Of a DNA stretch of 27,481 bases, positions 1 to 6,299 are shown in pieces. The position numbers and the translations under genes are program-made. Within the stretch, counting starts at the first letter, position 1. Every line of letters begins with the position of its first letter. Under the pieces are notes generated by a model. It did not search any database. It was given only the letters and a program-made list of their open reading frames with translations, and was not told the origin of the DNA. Source of the DNA: Clostridia bacterium (lineage in GTDB: Bacteria > Bacillota > Clostridia > Oscillospirales > Acutalibacteraceae); assembly GCA_900769535.1 (NCBI GenBank), contig CAAGHB010000023.1:1-27481 (forward strand), in the 5' to 3' direction.

Positions 1-1
1 C

Positions 2-502
2 GCCGCAAAGGAAATGGGCTTCGAATTTGTTACTCCGAGCGAAGCCGCCGAAAAATACGAGCTTAACGAAATTGATAATTTTGATGAAATCGAAACCGGC
101 TGTGCTTGGCACGGCGGCACGTCACGCGCTTGGGCAAACACTCCGTATTCGAGAATGCTTGACCCCGTGTGCAAGTCGATTTTCGACGGACTTAAAAATG
201 TTGCTGCCCATCTCGGCGTAGACCCGTATGAAAACGAGGCAATGAACGCCGTTATGAAGGCGGTTACCACTGCTTACGTTTCCGATGCGCGTTGGCCACC
301 GGCACCTACATCTCCCGGACGCTTCAATGTTCGCGAGGCACTCGACGCTCTCTATAAGGCAAACGAAGGACTCAAAGCCGTTATGGAAGCTAACGGAATT
401 GCCAACAAATGCTCGCTCTATTCCTACAATATCATGCTCACTCAGATAAAGGCAATCGACGACGAGCTTATGGCTATGCCGTATTTCGAAGAAGAAAACT
501 AA
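2..502 (+). CDS. 3' end of an unrecognised protein-coding gene (5' truncated)
   Basis: An open frame runs from the left edge of the window to a TAA at 500-502, giving the last 166 residues or so of a longer protein. An ATG at 14 is in frame, but no ribosome binding site precedes it and the frame is open upstream of it, so it is probably internal. The fragment is soluble in character, with no membrane segment and no signal peptide. It has a Cys-Ala-Trp-His-Gly-Gly stretch near residue 36 and a Pro-rich turn (RWPPAPTSPGRF), followed by a helical C-terminal half rich in Ala, Glu and Lys. I do not recognise the family and assign no function. Codon use resembles the neighbouring chromosomal genes. 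The fragment is certainly coding because the frame is long and uninterrupted and stops just before a hairpin. Confidence 0.75.
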   Translation, partial: AAKEMGFEFVTPSEAAEKYELNEIDNFDEIETGCAWHGGTSRAWANTPYSRMLDPVCKSIFDGLKNVAAHLGVDPYENEAMNAVMKAVTTAYVSDARWPPAPTSPGRFNVREALDALYKANEGLKAVMEANGIANKCSLYSYNIMLTQIKAIDDELMAMPYFEEEN

Positions 503-516
503 TTTAGAGCAAAAAA

Positions 517-558
517 AACAAACCCGGCGTGTCCAACCTCGGACCCGCTGGGTTTGTT
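517..558. terminator. Hairpin terminator between convergent genes
   Basis: A 13-bp stem (517-529 with 546-558, one G-U pair) continues inward with GTCC/GGAC around the loop AACCTC (535-540). Eight A residues at 511-518 become a U-tract when read on the minus strand, so it is a strong terminator for the acetyltransferase gene at 568-1116. On the plus strand the tail is only moderately U-rich (GTATATAAATTATTTTTT), so it probably also ends the truncated gene, less efficiently. Confidence 0.85.
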
Positions 559-567
559 GTATATAAA

Positions 568-1116
568 TTATTTTTTAATTGAATTGTTCTTTTCCCACTG
601 TTCCTTTGTCATAAAGTTCGTGTGACCAACCCGAATTTCGTTCATCAGCGGTACGGGAACCTTTTCGCAGGTGTGATGATAAACAAAACCGACCTTTTCC
701 TGAACACGCTTTGATCTTTCGTTGCCGTCATAATAACCGCACCAAACGGTAGTCATTCCAAGGTCTTCAAATCCATGACGCAAGATTTCTTTTGCCGCCT
801 CAGTCATATATCCTTTATTCCAAAAAGGTTTTCCAAGCCAATATCCAAGCTCGCATTCATCATCTCTATCGGCCATATCTGTACGACCTTTTAGTTTTAG
901 CTCTATTGCACCAATGGCTTTATTATTTCCTTTTTCGCATATAGCGTAGCATTCACTACCGTTGAAAACCGTTCTGATTATGTTTAAGCTTTCGTTAACG
1001 CTTTTATGAGGTGGCCAACCTGCGATTGGGCCTATATCCGGGTCTTTTGCATATTCGTATAAGCTTTCTGCATCAGATTCAGTCCAACTCCGCAGAATCA
1101 ATCTGTCTGTTTTCAT
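568..1116 (-). CDS. GNAT-family N-acetyltransferase (RimJ/RimL-like)
   Basis: The 182-residue protein begins with the pattern TDRLILRSWTESDAESL, typical of the RimJ/RimL branch of acetyl-CoA-dependent N-acetyltransferases. The core follows: a GAIELKL strand, ELGYWLGKPFWNKGYMTEA (the acetyl-CoA pyrophosphate-binding loop and following helix), and the C-terminal NERSKRVQEKVGF helix and strand. These enzymes acetylate protein N-termini, small amines or antibiotics in the cytoplasm; the substrate here cannot be read from sequence. The start is supported by AAAGGAG a few bases upstream. The gene is monocistronic: it has its own promoter at 1196-1224 and a terminator at 517-558. The leader is about 75 nt. 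Confidence 0.88.
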   Translation of the reverse strand: MKTDRLILRSWTESDAESLYEYAKDPDIGPIAGWPPHKSVNESLNIIRTVFNGSECYAICEKGNNKAIGAIELKLKGRTDMADRDDECELGYWLGKPFWNKGYMTEAAKEILRHGFEDLGMTTVWCGYYDGNERSKRVQEKVGFVYHHTCEKVPVPLMNEIRVGHTNFMTKEQWEKNNSIKK

Positions 1117-1195
1117 TCTGCATTCTCCTTTGCGGTTTTGATAGAGGCGATTAAAATTCGCTTAAATTTTCTTTCAATTAAAGCACCGCTAAAAT

Positions 1196-1224
1196 ATTAT
1201 AGCAGAAACTTTAATCTAAATCAA
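1196..1224 (-). promoter_or_regulatory. Sigma-A-type promoter of the acetyltransferase gene
   Basis: On the minus strand TTGATT (1219-1224), a 17-nt spacer and a perfect TATAAT (1196-1201) lie about 80 bp upstream of the ATG at 1116. The -35 hexamer falls at the edge of the AT-rich repeat at 1221-1324. Confidence 0.7.
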
Positions 1225-1324
1225 TTATTCATTATTCATCAGCGTAAGCGGCTTCATCATTCATTATTCATTAAAAAATCCTGTCAAATGAATGATGAAT
1301 ATTGAATAATGAAAAATGAATAAT
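1221..1324. repeat. AT-rich imperfect palindromic repeat (ATTCATTATTCATT units)
   Basis: The stretch is built from variants of ATTCATT/AATGAAT. The arm ATTCATTATTCATT (1259-1272) pairs with AATGAATGATGAAT (1287-1300) with one mismatch, around a 14-nt loop. A second set of similar units at 1223-1239 can pair with 1301-1324. A short segment (AGCGTAAGCGGC) interrupts the left side. It contains no believable gene. The form suggests a small interspersed palindromic element, but only one copy is visible here. Confidence 0.55.
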
Positions 1325-1330
1325 ACAAAA

Positions 1331-1367
1331 CAAAAATCCCGCCGACACATCGTCGACAGGATTTTTG
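1331..1367 (-). terminator. Rho-independent terminator of tRNA-Arg
   Basis: A 9-bp stem, CAAAAATCC (1331-1339) with GGATTTTTG (1359-1367), extends inward through a mismatch to CGAC/GTCG. Read on the minus strand it lies directly after the tRNA and ends in TTTTGTATT. Confidence 0.8.
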
Positions 1368-1370
1368 TTT

Positions 1371-1447
1371 TGGCGCGCTTGAAGGGACTCGAACCCCTGA
1401 CCTACTGGTTCGTAGCCAGTCACTCTATCCAACTGAGCTACAAGCGC
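1371..1447 (-). tRNA. tRNA-Arg (anticodon ACG)
   Basis: The minus strand folds as a complete 77-nt cloverleaf. The acceptor stem is GCGCTTG/CAAGCGC. The D arm contains GCTCAGTTGGATAGAGT. The anticodon stem ACTGG/CCAGT holds the loop CTACGAA with anticodon ACG. The T arm is AGGGG-TTCGAGT-CCCTT. The discriminator base is G and the CCA end is encoded (1371-1373). In bacteria A34 of this tRNA is deaminated to inosine so that it reads CGU, CGC and CGA; the expected enzyme, TadA, is encoded at 13424-13918. It has its own promoter and terminator. Confidence 0.97.
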
Positions 1448-1465
1448 ATTTATTCGTGCCAAAGT

Positions 1466-1494
1466 ATAATATCACAAATAATATATAAATGCAA
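1466..1494 (-). promoter_or_regulatory. Promoter of tRNA-Arg
   Basis: On the minus strand TTGCAT (1489-1494), 17 nt and TATTAT (1466-1471) place the start of transcription about 12 nt before the mature tRNA 5' end at 1447. Confidence 0.65.
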
Positions 1495-1536
1495 GTACTT
1501 TTTTTAAAAAATATAAAAAGCTTTGTTTTCACGCTA

Positions 1537-1565
1537 TTGTGAAATAGTCGAGAATGTGTTAAAAT
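1537..1565 (+). promoter_or_regulatory. Probable promoter of the ABC-F gene, with an overlapping inverted repeat
   Basis: TTGTGA (1537-1542), 17 nt and TAAAAT (1560-1565) precede the start codon at 1597. A 6-bp inverted repeat, TTTCAC-N6-GTGAAA (1527-1544), covers the -35 hexamer and could be an operator. Confidence 0.55.
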
Positions 1566-1596
1566 GGGGAATATCAATCAGAGAAGGACATGAGCG

Positions 1597-3495
1597 ATGG
1601 TAATTTTGACCGCGGATAAAATTTCAAAGTCGTTTGGCGGGGAGGAGCTTTTTGCCGACGTCACCTTTGAAATAAAAGATAATGACAAAATCGGTCTTAT
1701 TGGCCCAAACGGCGCAGGAAAGACCACCCTTTTTAAAATACTGACCGGTCAGTACGATGCCGACAGCGGCGCAGTTGTGAGACGGTCGGGGCTTCACGTC
1801 GGCTATATGCGCCAGATGGTCACTGCCTCGGGCTCTGTCAGCGGCTATGAAGAAACTTTATCGGTTTTTTCCGACCTTATCGAAATGGAAAATCGACTCC
1901 ACGCCCTCACCGTCCGTCTCGAAACCGACCATTCCACCGAGCTGATAAACGAGCATAGCGCCTTGCAGGAAAAATTTCATTTTCTCGGCGGACTTACTTT
2001 CAGAAGCAGGACAAGGTCGGCGCTAATCGGTCTCGGTATTACTGATGACCAAATGAAGCTGCCCCTCACCTCGCTTTCGGGCGGCCAGCTGTCAAAAATT
2101 TCACTTGCAAAGCTGCTTTTATCGCCGAGCGACGTTTTACTCCTTGACGAGCCGACCAACCATCTCGACACCGCCTCTTGCGAATGGTTGGAGGAATTTT
2201 TGCGCGGATATAAGGGCGCGCTTGTAATCGTTTCGCACGACCGCTATTTTCTCGATGCGGTGACCAACCGTACCTTTGAAATCGAGGGCGGAAGGGTGTT
2301 TATCGCCAATGGCGGCTACACCGAATATATGAAATTGAAGGAAAAGCGGCTCGAATCCGAGCTTCATGAATACGAAAACACGCTCAAAGAAATCGAGCGA
2401 ATTGAGGGCATAATCACCCAGCAGCATCAGTGGAACCGCGAAAAGAATATAAAAACGGCCGAATCAAAGCAGAAGCAGGTAGACCGCCTTCGCGCAACCC
2501 TGCGTAAGCCGATTATCGAAAACAGCGAAATTCACTTTAAATTCAGTCCTCAGGGCATAACCGGCAACGAGGTTTTGCACATTAACGGCGCGTCAAAAAG
2601 CTACGGCGACCGCCTGCTTTACGAAAACGTGCGACTCGACGTTATGCGCGGCGAAAGGGTATTTTTGCTCGGCTCAAACGGCTGCGGTAAGACCACGCTG
2701 ATGAAGGATATAATGAACGGCACCGCCGTCCGTTTCGGCGCAGGGGTAAAGTGCGGCTACTTTGACCAAACCCAGCGAACACTTCACGATGAAAAGACGG
2801 CTCTTGACGAAATTTGGGACGAAAACAGGAGCATGACCCGAACCGAAATTCAGAATGCACTCGCACTTTTCCGTTTTCGCGGCGACGATGTTTTCAAGAA
2901 GGTCGGGGACCTTTCGGGAGGGGAGAGGGCAAAGCTCTCGATACTGAAACTTATGCTTTCGTCGGCGAATTTTCTTCTTCTCGACGAGCCGACCAACCAC
3001 CTCGATATTTATTCCCGTCAGGCGCTCGAAGACGCGCTGATTGCCTTTGGCGGTACAATGCTTATCGTGTCGCACGACCGCCGATTTATTAACCGCCTGG
3101 GCGACAAAATTTGGTCGATGGAGAATGGCACAGTCACCGAATACATCGGCAACTACGACTACTATCTCGAAAAAAAGGCGCCGCCACCCGAACAGCAACG
3201 TGTACAAAAAACCGTCGGCAGCGGCGGACTTGGCTATAAGGAGAAAAAGGAGCAACAGTCACGCATCCGACGGCTCAAAACAGCGGTTGCCACCTTTGAA
3301 AAGGAGATAACTGAATTAGAGAGCGAGACAGAGCTTCTGAATGCGCAGCTTGTCACCGACGAGGTTTCGGCCGATTATAAAAAGACGATGGAAATTACCG
3401 CCCGTCTTGCCGAAATTGAGGCACTGCTTGACAGCAAAATGACCGAATGGGCCGAGGCAAATGAGCAGCTCGAATCGGCACAAAACAGTGTATAA
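1597..3495 (+). CDS. ABC-F family ATPase (Uup/YdiF-like ribosome-associated factor)
   Basis: This 632-residue protein has two ABC ATPase domains in tandem and no membrane segments, the mark of ABC-F proteins. Walker A motifs are GPNGAGKTT (residues 36-44) and GSNGCGKTT (about 359). Signatures are LSGGQLSKISLAK and LSGGERAKLSILK. Both Walker B motifs read LLLDEPTNHLD (about 181 and 460). The charged helical linker between the domains (about 235-325) is the segment that in this family reaches the P-site tRNA. A C-terminal coiled coil rich in Glu, Lys and Leu (about 555-630) places it nearer Uup/YdiF than EttA. Family members relieve stalled ribosomes, assist translation, or protect against ribosome-targeting antibiotics; which applies is not readable here. 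AGAAGGA precedes the ATG at good spacing. The gene is single and ends at the 3501-3526 hairpin. Confidence 0.93.
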   Translation: MVILTADKISKSFGGEELFADVTFEIKDNDKIGLIGPNGAGKTTLFKILTGQYDADSGAVVRRSGLHVGYMRQMVTASGSVSGYEETLSVFSDLIEMENRLHALTVRLETDHSTELINEHSALQEKFHFLGGLTFRSRTRSALIGLGITDDQMKLPLTSLSGGQLSKISLAKLLLSPSDVLLLDEPTNHLDTASCEWLEEFLRGYKGALVIVSHDRYFLDAVTNRTFEIEGGRVFIANGGYTEYMKLKEKRLESELHEYENTLKEIERIEGIITQQHQWNREKNIKTAESKQKQVDRLRATLRKPIIENSEIHFKFSPQGITGNEVLHINGASKSYGDRLLYENVRLDVMRGERVFLLGSNGCGKTTLMKDIMNGTAVRFGAGVKCGYFDQTQRTLHDEKTALDEIWDENRSMTRTEIQNALALFRFRGDDVFKKVGDLSGGERAKLSILKLMLSSANFLLLDEPTNHLDIYSRQALEDALIAFGGTMLIVSHDRRFINRLGDKIWSMENGTVTEYIGNYDYYLEKKAPPPEQQRVQKTVGSGGLGYKEKKEQQSRIRRLKTAVATFEKEITELESETELLNAQLVTDEVSADYKKTMEITARLAEIEALLDSKMTEWAEANEQLESAQNSV

Positions 3496-3533
3496 AAAAA
3501 GGACTTAACCAACCTCGGTTAAGTCCTTTTTTT
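3494..3533. terminator. Bidirectional terminator between convergent ABC-F and pflX-like genes
   Basis: A perfect 10-bp stem, GGACTTAACC (3501-3510) with GGTTAAGTCC (3517-3526), encloses the loop AACCTC. It has A7 on the left and T7 on the right, so it works in both directions. The CCAACCTCGG centre is identical to that of the terminator at 517-558. Confidence 0.95.
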
Positions 3534-4407
3534 ATATCTCAAAGTCGGGGATAAAGCTTTCTTTTGCCGTTTCGCCCTCCTGGATAAAGGCGTTTTTTAC
3601 CCCGATGCTTACCGCAAAATCCACTACATCGTTGTACTCTTCCTCGCTTAAAGGCCTTGTCAGCTCGTGAAAGGGCAGGTCTGGTGACGGTGTGAACTGA
3701 TTCATAATGCTCAAATAAATACTGTCGCCGTAGGTGTCGTGTAAATAGCGGATAATTTTCTTTGAATCGTCGGTATGACCGGGCAGCACAAGGTGACGCA
3801 CAATAACGCCGCTTTTTATCATTCCGTCGGCATCAAAGCGCGGCCTTCCTGCCAACTCAAACATTTTCTTTATCGCCGCTTTTGCCACCTCGGGATAGTC
3901 CCTTACCGACGAAAATTTCTGTGCAAGGTTACTGTCCATATACTTAAAATCGGGGAGAAAAATCCGCACCTTTCCGTCGAGCATTTCGAGCGCATCGCAA
4001 AGGTCGTAGCCGCTCGAATTATACACTACTGGAATTTCAAGTTTCGCTAAATCGAGCGCGTCACTAATCCGGCTCACATAGTGGCTCGGTGTGACCAAAT
4101 TTATGTTATGTACGCCGCTTTCCTGCAACTGAATAAAGGTTTCGGCAAGCTCACTTACAGAAACCTGCTTCCCGACGGCAAAACGGCTTATTTTGCGATT
4201 TTGACAGTAAACGCAACCGAGATTGCATCCTGAAAAAAAGACGGTTCCTGAACCGTTTTTGCCCGAAATACAGGGCTCCTCCCAGTAATGCGGCGCCGCC
4301 CGTGAAATATATATTTTATTGTCGGTTTTGCATACACCTGCAATACCGCTTGTGCGGTCTGCGCCGCATTTTCGCGGACACATTCTGCAATTTGCCATAT
4401 CGAACAT
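3532..4407 (-). CDS. PflX-like radical SAM protein (COG1313 type)
   Basis: The 291-residue protein carries the radical SAM cluster motif CNLGCVYC (C61, C65, C68). An N-terminal cysteine group (C7, C10, C14, C26) could bind a second metal or cluster. The layout, including the FDMANCRMCPRKCG start and a DFKYMD segment midway, matches the PflX group, which is annotated as related to pyruvate-formate-lyase activating enzymes but whose substrate is not established. No glycyl-radical enzyme gene is adjacent, so activation of one is not supported by context. An ATG at 4398 is a possible alternative start, but AAGGTGA sits correctly before 4407. Transcription starts from the promoter at 4425-4453 and stops at the shared terminator at 3494-3533. 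Confidence 0.85.
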   Translation of the reverse strand: MFDMANCRMCPRKCGADRTSGIAGVCKTDNKIYISRAAPHYWEEPCISGKNGSGTVFFSGCNLGCVYCQNRKISRFAVGKQVSVSELAETFIQLQESGVHNINLVTPSHYVSRISDALDLAKLEIPVVYNSSGYDLCDALEMLDGKVRIFLPDFKYMDSNLAQKFSSVRDYPEVAKAAIKKMFELAGRPRFDADGMIKSGVIVRHLVLPGHTDDSKKIIRYLHDTYGDSIYLSIMNQFTPSPDLPFHELTRPLSEEEYNDVVDFAVSIGVKNAFIQEGETAKESFIPDFEI

Positions 4408-4424
4408 AAAATCACCTTTAAGTC

Positions 4425-4453
4425 AGTATATCATCTTCACCGCGATAATTCAA
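4425..4453 (-). promoter_or_regulatory. Promoter of the pflX-like gene
   Basis: On the minus strand TTGAAT (4448-4453), 17 nt and TATACT (4425-4430) lie just upstream of the ribosome binding site, giving a short leader. Confidence 0.7.
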
Positions 4454-4617
4454 CGAATGAAAAAACGATGTTAAGAGCATCGTTGGTGGGGAAATGCCTA
4501 GTTAAATTGCTGTGCGTCTCTATTAAACTTTGTGTGCTCTTGTGGTCGAACATTTATATTTGCTTCTTGCTAAAAAAGCAAGTTATTATATTGTTAGATG
4601 AACTTCTGTATTTCAGA
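4454..4617. other. AT-rich gene-free stretch with two small hairpins
   Basis: No gene is supported here. AACGATG (4464-4470) pairs with CATCGTT (4478-4484); read on the minus strand it is followed by TTTTTT and looks like a terminator with no gene to serve. CTTGCT (4566-4571) pairs with AGCAAG (4577-4582). An open frame from 4468 lacks a ribosome binding site. Base composition shifts to AT-rich near 4490 and stays so to about 6290. Confidence 0.5.
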
Positions 4618-4646
4618 TTGAAAAAAACAGCGAAATATGTCATAAT
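4618..4646 (+). promoter_or_regulatory. Probable promoter of the YD-repeat protein gene
   Basis: TTGAAA (4618-4623), 17 nt and CATAAT (4641-4646) precede a GAGGTG ribosome binding site (4669-4674) and the ATG at 4680. The surrounding sequence is so AT-rich that other -10-like hexamers exist, for example TATAAT at 4658. Confidence 0.5.
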
Positions 4647-4679
4647 AATATTATAAATATAATAAAATGAGGTGTAATA

Positions 4680-6179
4680 ATGGATTTAAATAATCATTTT
4701 CATGTTTTTGAAGATACGGTTGTTCCATCTACTTGTAAGGAAAATGGGTATATTTTACATAAATGCGAGTGTGGGTATGAGCATAAAGATAATTTCCAAC
4801 CGTTAGGAAATCACAATTTTTTGATAAGTGAAGAGGTAAAACCTACATGTACGCAGCAAGGATCAAGGACGTATTTTTGCACGGTTTGTGGTGTAACAGG
4901 AAAAGAAAATTTTGCGCCTATGGGTCATGAATGGGAACAATGGAATATTAAAACTTTTCCTACATGCACCGAAAATGGAAGTCAAATGCGAATTTGTATT
5001 CGTTGTGGCTTTCGAGAGGAAGCAACTATTCCTGCGACGGGACATAAATTAATTAACCCCCAACGAGACAAGAATAAAAAGGGAGAAATTGCTTGTTTTT
5101 GTCAAAATTGTGGCGAAACTGTATTTATTCCCTCAGGATTTAAAAAGCTAAAACAGTTTTTGATCTTGCACAAAAAGTCAATGGTTGTTTCGCTTGTTTC
5201 TTTTATTATTGTTATAGGGCTTTTATTTACTACATTCAACTTTATAATACCTTCTTATCATTATTCGTGCGCATTGGATTTAATTGATGAAAGTAATTAT
5301 ACCAAAGCGTTTTATCATTTGCAAGATTGCTCTAATTATAAAGATAGTGATACTTTATTGAAGAATTTTTATATTACTTACGAGAAAACAGAATCTATAC
5401 ATTACCATGATAATGGTGAAATAGATTATAAATTTGAGTATGATGAAAATTACAATAATATATTAATGGTAAGCTACGATGAAGATGGTGAATTGGAATA
5501 TAAATACGAGTATAAGTATGAGTATGACAAAAATGATAATGTTTCATTAAAAATAGAATATGATGAAGATGGTAACATTAGAGAAACAACAAAATATGAA
5601 TACGATGAAAAAGGCAATGAAATTTTAGAAGAAGTTTATGATAAGTATGGTGATTTATCGTATAAATATAGCAGTGAATACAAATTTGACGACAATGGTA
5701 ATGAGATTCTAAAAAGTATTTATAAGACGAGCGGAGAACTATGGTTAAAGTATGAACGTAAGTATGATGATAATGGCAATATGATATTTTACGCTTGTTA
5801 TCATGAGGATAATGTTATAAATAGTAAAACAGAATATGAATATGACAATCATGGTAAGTTGATGCGTACTGTTGATTATGAAGATGGTATTGTCGAAGAG
5901 ACAGTTTATGGATATGGTAAAGGCGATAGTTTGTCCTTTATAATCAAGTATGATGAAAATGGTAATATAATAGAAAAAGTAAAATATCGCTATAATGGTG
6001 ATGGTAAATTATTGTATTACACTGAATATGATGATACTGGTAAAATGATTAGCGAAACAAAGATCAATTATGATGAAAATGGACTAGAAGAATCGTATAT
6101 TTCTTTTGAAAACGGAATTAAACGTTACCAAACTTTTTATACGAATCCGAAAATTAATTATTCTGCAAAGAGCAATTAA
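4680..6179 (+). CDS. Membrane protein with N-terminal Cys/His modules and C-terminal YD-like repeats
   Basis: The 499-residue protein has three parts. Residues 15-122 hold three modules of 38-39 residues of the PTCTENG type, with C19/C29/C31/H45, C57/C67/C70/H83 and C96/C106/C109/H122, followed by a fourth Cys group (C139, C141, C144). The regular spacing suggests zinc binding. A single membrane helix covers about 168-191; the Lys-rich flank before it predicts N-inside, C-outside. Residues 197-230 resemble the SNYTKAFYHLQDC...YKDS segment common after membrane helices in clostridial zinc-ribbon proteins. Residues 236-475 are about thirteen YDENGN-type repeats like those of RHS/YD or MORN-variant proteins. 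There is no signal peptide, enzyme motif or toxin domain. Base use is clearly more AT-rich than in the flanking genes, suggesting acquisition by transfer. GAGGTG before the ATG supports the start. Function is unknown; surface adhesion or sensing is only a guess. Confidence 0.85.
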   Translation: MDLNNHFHVFEDTVVPSTCKENGYILHKCECGYEHKDNFQPLGNHNFLISEEVKPTCTQQGSRTYFCTVCGVTGKENFAPMGHEWEQWNIKTFPTCTENGSQMRICIRCGFREEATIPATGHKLINPQRDKNKKGEIACFCQNCGETVFIPSGFKKLKQFLILHKKSMVVSLVSFIIVIGLLFTTFNFIIPSYHYSCALDLIDESNYTKAFYHLQDCSNYKDSDTLLKNFYITYEKTESIHYHDNGEIDYKFEYDENYNNILMVSYDEDGELEYKYEYKYEYDKNDNVSLKIEYDEDGNIRETTKYEYDEKGNEILEEVYDKYGDLSYKYSSEYKFDDNGNEILKSIYKTSGELWLKYERKYDDNGNMIFYACYHEDNVINSKTEYEYDNHGKLMRTVDYEDGIVEETVYGYGKGDSLSFIIKYDENGNIIEKVKYRYNGDGKLLYYTEYDDTGKMISETKINYDENGLEESYISFENGIKRYQTFYTNPKINYSAKSN

Positions 6180-6252
6180 ACATAATGTTAACTCGTATGA
6201 TTTTTTTATAATATCCCATATATAATTCTAAAAAGCATTAATATATTCAACT

Positions 6253-6288
6253 AAAAATGACACTTTCAAATTTGAAAGTGTCATTTTT
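6253..6288. terminator. Perfect 36-bp palindromic bidirectional terminator
   Basis: The 18-nt arm at 6253-6270 is the exact reverse complement of 6271-6288, starting with AAAAA and ending with TTTTT. It lies between convergent genes ending at 6179 and 6300 and can terminate both. The stem core is TGACACTTTCAAA. Confidence 0.9.
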
Positions 6289-6299
6289 TACATATTATT

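Noticed and set aside
1271..1507. Open frames of 63 codons on both strands across the tRNA
   Set aside because: They are translations of the tRNA-Arg gene and its terminator; no ribosome binding sites are present.
2642..3310. Long antisense and shifted frames inside the ABC-F gene
   Set aside because: They lie wholly within a gene with complete ATPase motifs and arise from its codon bias.
4468..4656. 62-codon frame on the plus strand before the YD-repeat gene
   Set aside because: No ribosome binding site, start inside a hairpin, low-complexity hydrophobic translation as expected of random AT-rich DNA, and it overlaps the likely promoter of the next gene.
5391..6120. DNA tandem repeat in the YD-repeat gene
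   Set aside because: The periodicity is at protein level with degenerate codons; I saw no exact long DNA repeats or CRISPR-like unit.
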